Assembly (NCBI GenBank): GCA_001799285.1
Contig: MGTD01000009.1
Coordinates: forward strand, 1-62,691
Reading direction: 5' to 3'
From: Deltaproteobacteria bacterium RIFOXYD12_FULL_56_24
GTDB taxonomy: Bacteria; Desulfobacterota; Desulfobulbia; Desulfobulbales; Desulfurivibrionaceae
Length of the DNA: 62,691 nt
Shown here: in pieces, positions 52,545-61,535 of the stretch
How the letters are laid out: the number at the start of each line of letters is the position of its first letter
Position numbering within the stretch: position 1 is the stretch's first letter
Made by a program: the position numbers and the translations under genes
The notes under the pieces: generated by a model
Told to the model about the DNA's origin: nothing
The model's input: the letters and a program-made list of their open reading frames with translations, nothing else
Databases searched by the model: none

Positions 52545-53909
52545 TTATTCATAGCGCAGCGCTTCGATTGGATCAAGTCGGGAGGCCTTCCAGGCCGGGT
52601 AAAAGCCGAAGATTATCCCCACCCCGGCCGAGACCAGCACCGCCGCGGCGATGGCGGCAGGCGAGGTCTCCACCGGCCACTTGAGCAGGAGCTGGACCAG
52701 CAGAGAGCCGCCGTGGCCTAAAACAATGCCCATGGCCCCGCCGGTGAGGCAGAGGACCACCGCCTCCACGAGAAATTGGCGGAGAATGTCGCGGCCCCGG
52801 GCGCCCACCGCCATGCGCAGGCCGATCTCCCTGGTTCGTTCGGTAACCGAAACCAGCATGATGTTCATGATCCCCACCCCGCCCACCAGCAGGGAGATCA
52901 TGGCCACGGCCAGCAGCAGGTTGGTCATCAGCCTGGTGGTGGTGGAAAGGGTGTTAGTGAGCTCGGCCATATCGCGGATGTTGAAGTCATCCGGCTCCCC
53001 GGCCCGGAGCCGGTGCCGTTCCCGGAGAACCGCGCCGATCTCCTCGATGGCCGGGGAAATCTCCGCCGAACTGTTGGCGGCGGCCATGATCTGGTCGATA
53101 TTGGCGAAGCGCACCGGCATGGGATTGTCGGCCTGCTGGACGTTGGATTGTTCGGGGTAGAGGGCGAGCTGCTCCGTGGGGTACAGATTGGAGAGGGTAT
53201 TCACCGAGTCGGTTGCAGCGGGACTCTGGTTGGTGGTGGCGAGGCTGGTGCCGCTGACCCGGTATTTGATGGTGGTCCAGGGCGCCAGGATGACGTCGTC
53301 CTGGTCAAAGCCCATCATGTTGGCCCCCTTGGCGGAGAGCACTCCGACCACCCTGAAGGAGATGTTCTTGATCCGGATATTCTTACCCAGCGGCGACTCG
53401 TCGTCGAAGAGTTCCCGGACCAGGGTCTGGCCCAGGATGCAGACCCGGTTGCCGTTTAAGACGTCCCGGTCGCTGAAGGGCTCGCCCTCGGCCAGGCTGC
53501 CCCAGTCCTGCACGTCAAGGTAGGCCGGGGTGGTGCCGTAGATGGTATTGGGGATCCAGTTGCGGTTGCCGTAAACCACCTGGGCCCGGGCCCGGACCAT
53601 GGGCGCGGCGTTGCGCAAGGACGGGCATTCCCGCAGGATGGCCTGACAGTCTGCCGGGGTCAGGGTGGTGGTGGTCCCAGCCCCGAAGGAGATTCCGCCG
53701 CTCGAGGCAGTTCCGGGCCGGATCACCAGAACGTTGGCCCCCATGCTGGCAATGGTTTTCTTGAGGGCCGCCGAAGCGCCTGCGCCGATCTCCATCATGG
53801 CGATGACCGCGCCCACCCCGATGACGATTCCTAAAGTGGTGAGCATGGCCCGCATGGGATTGCGGCGCAGGGCCTTGAAGGCGGTGCGGGCGGTGGCGTA
53901 GACTTTCAT
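52545..53909 (-). CDS. MacB-type ABC transporter permease
   Basis: 454 residues. TM1 near residue 25 with RRNPMRAMLTTLGIVIGVGAVIAMM, a large periplasmic MacB_PCD domain (about 45-300), then three C-terminal helices with GGVGIMNIMLVSVTERTREIGLRMAVGAR, the FtsX-like signature. It is the mechanotransmission permease of a tripartite efflux pump for macrolides, lipids or peptides. It overlaps the ATPase gene by 4 bp (ATGA). Confidence 0.94.
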   Translation of the reverse strand: MKVYATARTAFKALRRNPMRAMLTTLGIVIGVGAVIAMMEIGAGASAALKKTIASMGANVLVIRPGTASSGGISFGAGTTTTLTPADCQAILRECPSLRNAAPMVRARAQVVYGNRNWIPNTIYGTTPAYLDVQDWGSLAEGEPFSDRDVLNGNRVCILGQTLVRELFDDESPLGKNIRIKNISFRVVGVLSAKGANMMGFDQDDVILAPWTTIKYRVSGTSLATTNQSPAATDSVNTLSNLYPTEQLALYPEQSNVQQADNPMPVRFANIDQIMAAANSSAEISPAIEEIGAVLRERHRLRAGEPDDFNIRDMAELTNTLSTTTRLMTNLLLAVAMISLLVGGVGIMNIMLVSVTERTREIGLRMAVGARGRDILRQFLVEAVVLCLTGGAMGIVLGHGGSLLVQLLLKWPVETSPAAIAAAVLVSAGVGIIFGFYPAWKASRLDPIEALRYE

Positions 53910-54631
53910 GCCGCGCCCCCCGAGGTTTCTCGGCGTTGGTCGGCGGCGGGGAGGGTATCAAGGATCAACCCGTCTTCCATCCGGATCACCCGTTTGGCGT
54001 GTCCTGCTACCTTGGGGTCGTGGGTCACCATAATGATGGTGATGCCGTCCTCGGCATTGAGCTGCTCGAACATCTGGAGCACCTCTTCGCTGGTTTTGGA
54101 ATCCAGGTTGCCGGTGGGCTCGTCGGCAAAAAGTACCGGCGGCCGGTTGATCAGGGCCCGGGCGATGGCCACCCGTTGCTGCTGGCCGCCGGAAAGTTGG
54201 GCGGGGTGGTGATTCAGCCGGTCGGCCAAGCCAACCCGGGCAAGCATCTCGGCGGCCCGTTTTCTGGTCTCGGCATCGCTTAAGTTCTCGGTGGAGTAGG
54301 TGAGCGGCATGGCCACGTTTTCGAGGGCGCTGGTTCTGGCCAGGAGGTTGAAACTCTGAAAAACGAAGCCCAGTTTGCGGTTACGGAGCAGGGCTCGCGC
54401 GTCGGCGGAGAGTTGAGAGGTTTCCTGGCCCTCCAGCCAGTATTCGCCGGCGGTCGGGCGGTCCAGGCAGCCCAGGATGTTCATCAGGGTGGACTTGCCG
54501 GAGCCGGACGAGCCGGTGAGCGCGATCAGCTCCCCTTGATTGATGGCCAGGGAGATGCCTTTTAGTACAGGCACGGCGATATCGCCCATCTGGTAGGTCT
54601 TTTCGATTCCGTGTAAGGTGATGAGTTCCAT
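53906..54631 (-). CDS. MacB/LolD-type ABC ATPase
   Basis: 241 residues. Walker A is GSSGSGKST, signature is LSGGQQQRVAIARAL, Walker B is VLFADEPTGNLDSKT, H-loop VTHD. It powers the permease encoded next. In classical MacB the ATPase and permease are fused; here they are separate genes. It starts 6 bp after the stop of the adaptor gene. Confidence 0.95.
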   Translation of the reverse strand: MELITLHGIEKTYQMGDIAVPVLKGISLAINQGELIALTGSSGSGKSTLMNILGCLDRPTAGEYWLEGQETSQLSADARALLRNRKLGFVFQSFNLLARTSALENVAMPLTYSTENLSDAETRKRAAEMLARVGLADRLNHHPAQLSGGQQQRVAIARALINRPPVLFADEPTGNLDSKTSEEVLQMFEQLNAEDGITIIMVTHDPKVAGHAKRVIRMEDGLILDTLPAADQRRETSGGAA

Positions 54632-54637
54632 GGCCGT

Positions 54638-55954
54638 CTACTTGGAGTCGGAGCTGCTTTTTTTGCGGCGCAGGTTCGGGAGGAAGGGGTTGCCGCCTTC
54701 ATTCTTGCCGTTGCCGGGGCTTGGTGCCTGCAGCCCGGTGATCACTTCCATTCCCTCGCGCAATTCCGCGCCCTCCACCACGGTATTGACTCCATCGCTG
54801 GCCCCGGTTTTAACCTCGATCCGGCGGGGCTTTTGTTTCTCCGCCAGCACCCAGAGGATGCCGGTGTTATTTAGGTCGGCGGGAGCCTTGTCCGGATTCT
54901 GGCCGGAGGCTTCTTTTTTGTCTCGGCCTTTCCTGTCTTTTTTCGGGCCATTTTCTGTCGCACCATCAGCCGCAGACGGGCTCCAGTGCAGGGCCGCGTT
55001 GGGCGCCTGCAAAATATCGCTGAACTTTTGCAGCTGAAACTCGACATTGGCGGTGAGATAGGGCAAAAGCCGGCCGTCCGCGTTATCGGTGGTGATCTCC
55101 ACCGTGTAGGTTACCACGTTCTGGGTCATGGAGGCGTTGAGTCTGATCTTGCCCACCTCGCCCTTAAAGGTTTGGCCGGGGAAGGCGTCCACCGTGAAGC
55201 TCACTGGCTGGCCGGGGTGGATTCTGCCGATATCCGCCTCATTCACCGCCACCCAGACTTGGATGCGGGTGAGATCCTTGGCCAGCAGAAAGAGGCTCGG
55301 CGCGTTTAAACTAGCCACCACGGTCTGGCCGATGTTGACCCGCCGGTCGATGATGATGCCCTTGACCGGCGAGGTGATGGTGCAGTAGCCGAGGTTGCGC
55401 CGGCTACGGGCCAGCGCCGCTTCGGCCTGGCTGATTGCGGCCTTGCTTACCGCTACCTGGGCCAGCGCTGATTTGTAGGCCGATTCGTACCCTTCGTAGC
55501 TTGATTGGGCCAGGGCCTGGGAGGGGCCGAGCAGCTGGGCTCGCTGCCAGTTCTGCTGCGCCTGGCTGAGGTCCGCCTGGGCTCGTTGCAAGCCGGCTTT
55601 GTTTGCGAGGAGCTGGGCCTCGGCCTGGGCCACGTCCGCGGCGTAGAGCGAGTCGTCGATCCGGGCCAGGACCGTGCCCGCCTCAACCAGCGAGCCGTAG
55701 TCCACGGTTTTGCCCTTGGCATCCTTGCCGAAGGAAAGGATCCTCCCGGCCACCTGGGCACCGACGTTGATCACTTCTTCCGGCTCCACGGTGCCGGTAG
55801 CGTTGATGGTAACCGAGAGATTCCCCCGCTTGAGCTTGGCAGTCCGGTAGGCAAGGTCGTCCCCCTGGCGACGGATAAGCTGCCAGGCTGCCAGGCTGCC
55901 GAAGAGCAGGACAACAATCAGGGCGATAAGGGATTTTTTGCCTGGGTGTTTCAT
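54638..55954 (-). CDS. MacA/HlyD-type periplasmic adaptor protein
   Basis: 438 residues. An N-terminal membrane anchor (about 7-26), a barrel-sandwich half (INATGTVEPEEVINVGAQVAGRIL), a long alpha-hairpin (about 105-180, Ala/Gln-rich), the return half (GYCTITSPVKGIIIDRRVNIGQTV) and beta-barrel. A charged Lys/Asp-rich insert lies at about residues 327-350. It links the inner-membrane ABC pump to the TolC-type factor. Its start overlaps the TetR gene stop (ATGA). Confidence 0.94.
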   Translation of the reverse strand: MKHPGKKSLIALIVVLLFGSLAAWQLIRRQGDDLAYRTAKLKRGNLSVTINATGTVEPEEVINVGAQVAGRILSFGKDAKGKTVDYGSLVEAGTVLARIDDSLYAADVAQAEAQLLANKAGLQRAQADLSQAQQNWQRAQLLGPSQALAQSSYEGYESAYKSALAQVAVSKAAISQAEAALARSRRNLGYCTITSPVKGIIIDRRVNIGQTVVASLNAPSLFLLAKDLTRIQVWVAVNEADIGRIHPGQPVSFTVDAFPGQTFKGEVGKIRLNASMTQNVVTYTVEITTDNADGRLLPYLTANVEFQLQKFSDILQAPNAALHWSPSAADGATENGPKKDRKGRDKKEASGQNPDKAPADLNNTGILWVLAEKQKPRRIEVKTGASDGVNTVVEGAELREGMEVITGLQAPSPGNGKNEGGNPFLPNLRRKKSSSDSK

Positions 55955-56628
55955 GGGTCAACCTCGTTGTCTGATGGTTGCGAATCTCGGTCGCGCAGGG
56001 CGCGGACCCCGGCTAGACTGAAGCGGGTGACATGGTCCGCCAGCTGCTCCACATTCTCAAGCAGGGGTTCAAGGTCGCAGATGGGAATACCCTGCGCGCT
56101 TTTGCGGCGACGGGCATGGAGCAGCGGGCCAAAACACTGGGCTCGGATACTCATGGCGCAGAGCCGTACCTCGTCCGCCCCGGGCACTTTGTCCAGCAAT
56201 TCGCAGACCAGGATGGTGAGGCCCGTAAAGATCTGCTCTACCGATTCCTGCATGGTTGTAGCGAGGAGACCGGTGGGGTTTGCCATCTCCTTGTGGAAGA
56301 TGTCGAAATCATGGCTTTGCGGATCGATGATCCGCCGCATGATCGCCAGGATCCGCCCGTGCAGCCGCTCTTCCGCCGGGGCTTCGGCGGGAACGCCGCC
56401 ATCCGGGGGATAGATGCTTAACGATTTGGTGAAGGCATGGCGCCAGCTCTCCACATAGAGGGCTTCCTTGCTGCCGAAATGGTAGCTGACCGCAGCGGTG
56501 TTGGCCGCGGCCTGCCGACAGATCTCGGCGATGGTTGTCTCCCGGAAGCCCTTGGCGGCGAAGATTTCCCCGGCGGCGGTCAGCAGATTTTGTCGGGTTT
56601 CCTGGCCATCGCTTCGTTGTTTACGCAC
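55951..56628 (-). CDS. TetR-family repressor of the efflux operon
   Basis: 225 residues. The N-terminal HTH reads RQNLLTAAGEIFAAKGFRETTIAEICRQAAANTAAVSYHFGSKEALYVESW; the C-terminal part resembles the CerR (DUF1956) ligand domain. As first gene of the operon it probably represses it until an inducer binds. A short dispersed repeat lies just upstream at about 56645. Confidence 0.92.
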   Translation of the reverse strand: MRKQRSDGQETRQNLLTAAGEIFAAKGFRETTIAEICRQAAANTAAVSYHFGSKEALYVESWRHAFTKSLSIYPPDGGVPAEAPAEERLHGRILAIMRRIIDPQSHDFDIFHKEMANPTGLLATTMQESVEQIFTGLTILVCELLDKVPGADEVRLCAMSIRAQCFGPLLHARRRKSAQGIPICDLEPLLENVEQLADHVTRFSLAGVRALRDRDSQPSDNEVDP

Positions 56629-56745
56629 GGATTGATCCCTTTCCAGCCTTGAGCTGGATAGTTACGGTTAATTAAGTTAAATATCTATTTGAGTTATTTG
56701 TCCTGCCGCGTCAAGCGGTTTTTGGGGTTGGCTTTCCTATGAAAC

Positions 56746-57864
56746 ATGGGGAAAATGTGTTACATAGTCTGCATGAATAGAGAGCAAAAAGAACAAGCGC
56801 CGCTTGGCGGGCAACCAGATCTGCGTGATCTTGCCTTGGCTGCGCTGCGCGCCTTTGTCGTCTCCCTTGGGCTGCCCGCCAAGCGGGGTGGGCAGATTTT
56901 TGCCCGGCTGCATCGGCCTGGCGTCCTCGATTTTTCCCAGCTCGGGATCGGCCGGGAGGTGACCTCCCTGCTGGCCGGCCATGCCACCATGAGCAGCCTT
57001 GCCCCTGCCAAGGTGGAAAGGTCAACGGACAGCACCGAGAAATTCGCCTTTCGGCTTGCAGACGGCGCCATGATCGAGAGCGTGCTCATCCCTGAAGATG
57101 GCCGCCATACCTTGTGCATCTCCTCCCAGGCGGGCTGCGCCATGGGCTGCCGCTTCTGTCTCACCGGGGGCCAGGGGTTTGTCCGCAACCTGCGGCCGGC
57201 CGAGATCGTGGGCCAGGTGCTGGCGGTGATGAACCACATGCTTGCTTCCGGCCTTGTCCGGGCCACGCCGCGGGAGTTGCTCAACAACCTGGTTTTCATG
57301 GGCATGGGCGAGCCCTTGGCCAATTACGATAATCTGCTGGTCGCGCTGAGGATCCTCATGGACGATCAAGGCCTCGGCTTTTCCGAGCGGCGGATCACCG
57401 TCTCCACCTGCGGGATCGTGCCGCGCATGGACGATCTGGGCCGGGATATCCGGGTCAATCTGGCCGTCTCGCTGCACGCCGCCGATGACGCGGTCCGCAG
57501 CCGCCTGATGCCGGTGAACAAAACTTACGGGCTGGCAGAGCTGCTCGCCGCCTGCCGCCGGTATCCACTGGGGAAAAAGAAGGTGATTCTTTTTGAGTAT
57601 ATCATGCTCAAGGGGATTAATGATTCATTGGCGGATGCGGGTCTGCTGGCGGAAAAACTGCAAGGCATCCCCAGCCGGATCAACCTGCTGCCCTATAACG
57701 GTGCCGGGGAGACGGAGTTCGCCTGCTCCGAGGAGACGCAGACCCTGGCCTTTCAAAAGGTGTTGCGCGAGGCGGGGTTTAATACCTTTATCCGGCAGAG
57801 CCGGGGTGCGGATATCTCCGCGGCCTGCGGCCAGCTGGCTGGTAATCACGCACCAGCACCGTGA
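56746..57864 (+). CDS. rlmN: Dual-specificity RNA methyltransferase RlmN
   Basis: Radical SAM enzyme methylating C2 of adenine 2503 in 23S rRNA and of adenine 37 in tRNA. 372 residues. The radical SAM motif is CAMGCRFC (Cys-x3-Cys-x2-Cys); NNLVFMGMGEPLANYDN, STCGIVPRMDDL, NLAVSLHAADDAVRSRLMPVN and FEYIMLKGINDS are RlmN-specific. The start could instead be at 56755 or 56773. The last codons and stop come from a short palindrome (GTAATCACG ... GTGATCGCTTAC, 57842-57871) that resembles a remnant of the IS66-type family. Confidence 0.95.
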   Translation: MGKMCYIVCMNREQKEQAPLGGQPDLRDLALAALRAFVVSLGLPAKRGGQIFARLHRPGVLDFSQLGIGREVTSLLAGHATMSSLAPAKVERSTDSTEKFAFRLADGAMIESVLIPEDGRHTLCISSQAGCAMGCRFCLTGGQGFVRNLRPAEIVGQVLAVMNHMLASGLVRATPRELLNNLVFMGMGEPLANYDNLLVALRILMDDQGLGFSERRITVSTCGIVPRMDDLGRDIRVNLAVSLHAADDAVRSRLMPVNKTYGLAELLAACRRYPLGKKKVILFEYIMLKGINDSLADAGLLAEKLQGIPSRINLLPYNGAGETEFACSEETQTLAFQKVLREAGFNTFIRQSRGADISAACGQLAGNHAPAP

Positions 57865-57887
57865 TCGCTTACGATATTTCTAAAAAG

Positions 57888-57990
57888 CTCCCCTCCCCTT
57901 GCGGGAGGGGCTGGGGGTGGGGGAAGCTGCAACAGTCGAGATAATGGCAACTTCCCCCTCTCCCTAACCCTCCCCCGCAAGGGGGGAGGG
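57888..57990. repeat. CTCCC-type palindromic repeat
   Basis: CTCCCCTCCCCTTGCGGGAGGGG and, inverted at the right, CCCTCCCCCGCAAGGGGGGAGGG. Long pyrimidine/purine arms also pair around a central CAACAGTCG loop. It is the same type as at 32057-32160 and in the centre of 11448-11777. It separates rlmN from a convergent gene. Confidence 0.75.
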
Positions 57991-58023
57991 AATTAATGTG
58001 CTGTCGATTAAAAAGTTACAAGG

Positions 58024-58896
58024 CTAAAACGATTGCCGAAAGGTGCAGCGGCGGCAGAGGGGCTCACAGAGCCGCCGTTGGGTAAAGCCGGTGCGGATGG
58101 CGGTGGCGCGGGGGCTGTTGATGATCTCCTCGAATGATTGGCTGTGGATGTTGCCCAGGGGGATATCCGCTTCGGCATCGAGACAGCAGGGGACCACGGT
58201 GCCGTCCACCAGGATGGCGACATGATCCCGCAATCCCCGGCAGGTGCCCTGGTCGCCCAGGTCGGGGGCAGGAGCATGGGGCCAGGTGAAGCGGGCGTTC
58301 TGGCTTAAAAAAACCCTGGGGGCCAGGGTGAGGCCGTGGCCGGGGGTGAGCCGGGTGACAAGCGGCTCGGGCAGGGCGAAAAAGTCTGCCAGCGCCTTCA
58401 GAATGGGGTCGTTGGGGCTGCCGTCTGCCGCGGCTGGTAGATTCCAGAAGCGCAGGCTGATCAGCAGCCCGGTGGCGGCGGCCTCTTGGAGAAAGGCGAA
58501 AATCCCGGTCAGGTAGCCGGCCAGGGGTGGGTTGGCTCCCTGCTCGCTGAAGCTGTGCAGGGAGATGTTGACCTGGCGCAGGGCCGGGCTGGCCAGCAAA
58601 AGGGGCTGGCGCTGGGGGAGCAGTGTGCCGTTGGTGGTCAGGTTGACCTTGAGGCTGTGCTCTTGACAGAGGGCAAGGATTTCGTCAAGCTCCGGATGCA
58701 GCAGGGGCTCGCCCAGCACATGCAGGGCAAGATGCTCGGTATGCCCCGCGAGCTTACCAAGGATGGCGCGGAAGGCCGCCGGGGACATGCAGGCTTTGGC
58801 CCGGCCGCTTTGGGGGCAGAAGCTGCAGGAAAGATTGCAGCGGTTGGTGATCTCGAGGTATATTTTCTTGAATTTCTGCAAGGACTGCGGGATCAA
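58024..58896 (-). CDS. Radical SAM/SPASM-domain protein
   Basis: 290 residues from a TTG start. KIYLEITNRCNLSCSFCPQS holds the radical SAM CxxxCxxC, ALHVLGEPLLHPEL and NLTTNGTLL are core strands, and the C-terminal SPASM-like part has GTCRGLRDHVAILVDGTVVPCCLDAE and LCEPLCRRC cysteines for extra clusters. The TTG overlaps the TGA of a small upstream gene (TTGA), so they are coupled. No peptide precursor is obvious, so it is not clearly a peptide-modifying system. Confidence 0.88.
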   Translation of the reverse strand: MIPQSLQKFKKIYLEITNRCNLSCSFCPQSGRAKACMSPAAFRAILGKLAGHTEHLALHVLGEPLLHPELDEILALCQEHSLKVNLTTNGTLLPQRQPLLLASPALRQVNISLHSFSEQGANPPLAGYLTGIFAFLQEAAATGLLISLRFWNLPAAADGSPNDPILKALADFFALPEPLVTRLTPGHGLTLAPRVFLSQNARFTWPHAPAPDLGDQGTCRGLRDHVAILVDGTVVPCCLDAEADIPLGNIHSQSFEEIINSPRATAIRTGFTQRRLCEPLCRRCTFRQSF

Positions 58897-59060
58897 TCAA
58901 AAATTTCGATGTCGCCATGTTTGCATTCGGCACAGCGGAGCATGGGGTCGATTTTTGTAAAGGCAATCCGCCAGCCTTGTTCGCGGATGACCTCGGCGAG
59001 ATCTTCTTCACATGCGGAGCAGAGCCAGCGGTCGCCTTTTGGCGTAACAAAAAGTTTCAT
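58893..59060 (-). CDS. Small zinc-ribbon-like protein coupled to the radical SAM gene
   Basis: 55 residues starting MKLFVTPKGDRWLCSACEED and ending HGDIEIFD. Two pairs of cysteines (CSAC and CAEC, 28 residues apart) form a plausible zinc ribbon. AGGTGA lies 6 bp before the ATG, and the stop overlaps the TTG start of the radical SAM gene. Position and ribosome site make it a credible gene although it is short. Its function is unknown. Confidence 0.75.
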   Translation of the reverse strand: MKLFVTPKGDRWLCSACEEDLAEVIREQGWRIAFTKIDPMLRCAECKHGDIEIFD

Positions 59061-59177
59061 TTTTTTCACCTGGATGGGTAATGGGGTATCGCCGGTTGCG
59101 GCTGCGGGGCGATGGGGTATTCTTGCTTGGGCAACATAGTTTAAATTGGGGAATGCGGCAAGAAGTGTGTTTGTTCA

Positions 59178-59549
59178 TTTCTTTGCTTGCCCAAAGAAAC
59201 GAACCAAAGAAAGGGCACCCGTGTCCCTTGTCCCGCCGGAGGCGGGATGCCCTGTGCTCCTCGATGCTGCCGGGGCTTTGCAAACTCGCTGCGCTCAAAC
59301 AGTGCAAATCCCCTTTTCGGCAGCCTCTCCGGTGCTCGGCTGCGTGCCAATGGGGATTTTTCTTCCCCCATTTGTCCTGCCGCGCCTCGCAGACGGGGGC
59401 GGGAAAAGACGCGGGAACTGTTTGAGGGCGAAGCCCGAGTTTTTCCGCGTCCCGCTCCCGGCGAGAAGTAAGGGAAGCCCGCAGGGCCAGGACTGGCTGG
59501 GGTGCCTTTTTCTTGTTTCTTCTTTTGGGCACGCAAAAGAAGAAAGAAA
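59178..59549. repeat. ~370-bp element with imperfect inverted ends
   Basis: The left end TTTCTTTGCTTGCCCAAAG and GAAAGGGCACC are mirrored by GGTGCCTTTTTC and CTTTTGGGCACGCAAAAGA at the right. Open frames run through it in several phases on both strands, but they look like composition effects. Similar repeats are familiar in proteobacterial genomes and are often misannotated as short proteins. Confidence 0.65.
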
Positions 59550-59616
59550 AATAAATTGAAGGCTATCGCCACTTTCTCCATAACTTTTGGATGAATCAAA
59601 AAGGGACAATACAGAC

Positions 59617-60321
59617 ATGGCGGCAAAGAAATTCTACGCAATCCTGTCCGGGCGGGTGCCCGGCATCTACGATAACTGGCCCCAGGCCCAGGCCCAGGTG
59701 AGCGGCTTTCAGGGCGCCAGATTCAAGGGGTTCGCCACCCAGGCTGAGGCCGAGGCCTGGCTGCAGAACCCCACCTCCGGTCAGGGCCGGCCGGGCAGCG
59801 GGAAATGCCCGAGTAAATCCGGGCCGCAGGCAGACTCGGACACCTCCCCTAAGGAGGGCGTGGTCTGCATCTACACCGACGGCGGGGCCCGCTACAATCC
59901 GGGGCCGGGCGGCTACGGCATCGTCCAGATTTACAACGGCCAGCTTAAGGAGCTGTGCGGCGGCTTCCGTCTGACCACCAATAACCGGATGGAGCTGATG
60001 GGCTGCATCGTGGCCCTGCGCGCCCTGGAGCACAGGGACCGGCCGGTGGCCCTCTATTCCGATTCGAGCTATGTGGTGAACGGGATCAGCAAGGGCTGGG
60101 CCAAGGGCTGGCGGAAACGGGGCTGGATCAAGGCGGACCGGCAGCCCGCGGTCAATCCCGATCTCTGGGGCCAGCTGCTCGACCTCATCGAGGGGCTGGA
60201 GATCACCTTTAACTGGGTCAAGGGCCACAATGGCCATCCCTTTAACGAGCGCTGCGATGAGCTGGCCGTGGCCTCGGCCCGCCAGCCGGATCTGCCGGTG
60301 GATGAAGGGTATAAGGGCTGA
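59617..60321 (+). CDS. rnhA: Ribonuclease HI with N-terminal hybrid-binding domain
   Basis: 234 residues from the ATG at 59617. Residues 1-50 are a caulimovirus-type RNA/DNA-hybrid-binding domain (KKFYAILSGRVPGIYDNWPQAQAQVSGFQGARFKGF pattern), as in eukaryotic RNase H1. A low-complexity linker precedes the RNase H domain with IYTDGGARYNPGPGGYG, NNRMELMGCI, YSDSSYVVNGI and VKGHNGHPFNERCDELA, which supply the D-E-D-D catalytic set. It removes RNA from RNA:DNA hybrids. The SprT-like gene follows 18 bp downstream. Confidence 0.94.
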   Translation: MAAKKFYAILSGRVPGIYDNWPQAQAQVSGFQGARFKGFATQAEAEAWLQNPTSGQGRPGSGKCPSKSGPQADSDTSPKEGVVCIYTDGGARYNPGPGGYGIVQIYNGQLKELCGGFRLTTNNRMELMGCIVALRALEHRDRPVALYSDSSYVVNGISKGWAKGWRKRGWIKADRQPAVNPDLWGQLLDLIEGLEITFNWVKGHNGHPFNERCDELAVASARQPDLPVDEGYKG

Positions 60322-60339
60322 GGGATAAGGGACTTGCCG

Positions 60340-61437
60340 ATGAACGAAAAAGAAAACCGCCTCCTGGAGGCCTGGCGCAGGCAGCTGGCCCAGGAATACC
60401 GCCAGCTTTGTTGGCTGTACCGGGTCCGCTTGCGGCTGCCGCTCTTTGAGATCCGCGAGGGGCAGAGCCGGGCCGGCACCTGGTCGCCGGGGCTGGACAC
60501 CCTCAGCCTCGCCTCCTGGCTGATCCGGGATCATTCCTGGGATGTGGTCCTGGAGGTGCTGAAGCACGAGATGAGCCACCAGTATGTCCAACAGGTTCTG
60601 GGCCGGGGGGGCGAGATGCCGCACGGCCCGGCCTTTCAGGAGGCCTGCGACCGGCTGGGGGTGCATCCTGAATTTCGCGCCGCCCAGGGGGCAATCCCGC
60701 GGCTGCTTGCCGGGAAGGGGGGGAGGTCCGGGGGGATGCTGGCCAAGGTGGAAAAGCTGTTCGCCCTGGCCGAGAGCGCCAACGAACACGAGGCCGCTCT
60801 GGCCATGCAGAAAGCCAACGCCATTCTCCGCCGGTACAATCTGGAACGGCTCGATCGGCAGGCCGCTGACTACGATTACCTGATCATCCACCCCGGCACC
60901 AAGCGGATCGCTGCCCACCAGCGGGCCATGGCCGCGCTGCTTAAGGATTTCTTCTATGTCAACGTGGTCATCGCCCGGCAGTTTGAGGCGCAAAGCGGCG
61001 AAACCCTGCGGGTGATCGAGCTGACCGGGGCCAGGGAGAACCTGGCCGTGGCCGAGCATGTCTATCATTTTCTCAGCCACCGGCTGGAGTATCTCTGGCG
61101 GGAATTTCGGAAAAGCAGGGGGGCGATGGGGCGGGAGAAGAATTCCTATTGGCTCGGGGTGCTCAACGGTTTTCGGGGAAAGCTCACTTCCCAGGATCGG
61201 GAGGCCAGGCGCGCCGACGGCGACCTGACCGAAAGCAGTCTGGTCTGCGCCTCCGATCCGGGGCTGATCCGCTACTACCGGGCCCGCTATCCCCGCCTTC
61301 GCACCGTGCAGCACAGCGGACCCCAGGTTTATGCCGACACCTATCAGGCCGGGCAGCAAGAGGGCAAACAGCTGATCATCCACAAGGGGGTCGGGACTTC
61401 TGACGGCAACACCGGCTTGTTGCTGGCTGACGGCTAA
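60340..61437 (+). CDS. SprT-like zinc metalloprotease fused to a DUF2786 domain
   Basis: 365 residues from the ATG at 60340 (a TTG at 60334 is also possible). The N-terminal part has LEVLKHEMSHQYV, the HExxH zinc-protease motif, in an SprT/DUF45-like setting with PHGPAFQEACDRLG. The middle contains the DUF2786 pattern (MLAKVEKLFALAESANEHEAALAMQKANAILRRYNL). The combination is seen in uncharacterised bacterial proteins. Its substrate is unknown. Confidence 0.85.
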   Translation: MNEKENRLLEAWRRQLAQEYRQLCWLYRVRLRLPLFEIREGQSRAGTWSPGLDTLSLASWLIRDHSWDVVLEVLKHEMSHQYVQQVLGRGGEMPHGPAFQEACDRLGVHPEFRAAQGAIPRLLAGKGGRSGGMLAKVEKLFALAESANEHEAALAMQKANAILRRYNLERLDRQAADYDYLIIHPGTKRIAAHQRAMAALLKDFFYVNVVIARQFEAQSGETLRVIELTGARENLAVAEHVYHFLSHRLEYLWREFRKSRGAMGREKNSYWLGVLNGFRGKLTSQDREARRADGDLTESSLVCASDPGLIRYYRARYPRLRTVQHSGPQVYADTYQAGQQEGKQLIIHKGVGTSDGNTGLLLADG

Positions 61438-61468
61438 TTCCGATTCTATTTCAGAACGACATTATTTG

Positions 61469-61524
61469 GTAGGAGCGGCTTCAGCCGCGATGTCTTGCGG
61501 TTTCGCGGCTGAAGCCGCTCCTAC
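61469..61524. repeat. REP-like inverted pair
   Basis: GTAGGAGCGGCTTCAGCCGCGA and its inverted partner TCGCGGCTGAAGCCGCTCCTAC are separated by 12 bp, a classical REP doublet. The same core occurs at 52331-52462. Confidence 0.8.
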
Positions 61525-61535
61525 ATTTCGCATAA

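Noticed and set aside
59141-59641. Several overlapping open frames of 90-170 codons on both strands
   Set aside because: They run through a repeat with inverted ends, overlap each other in different phases and look like composition artefacts rather than proteins.
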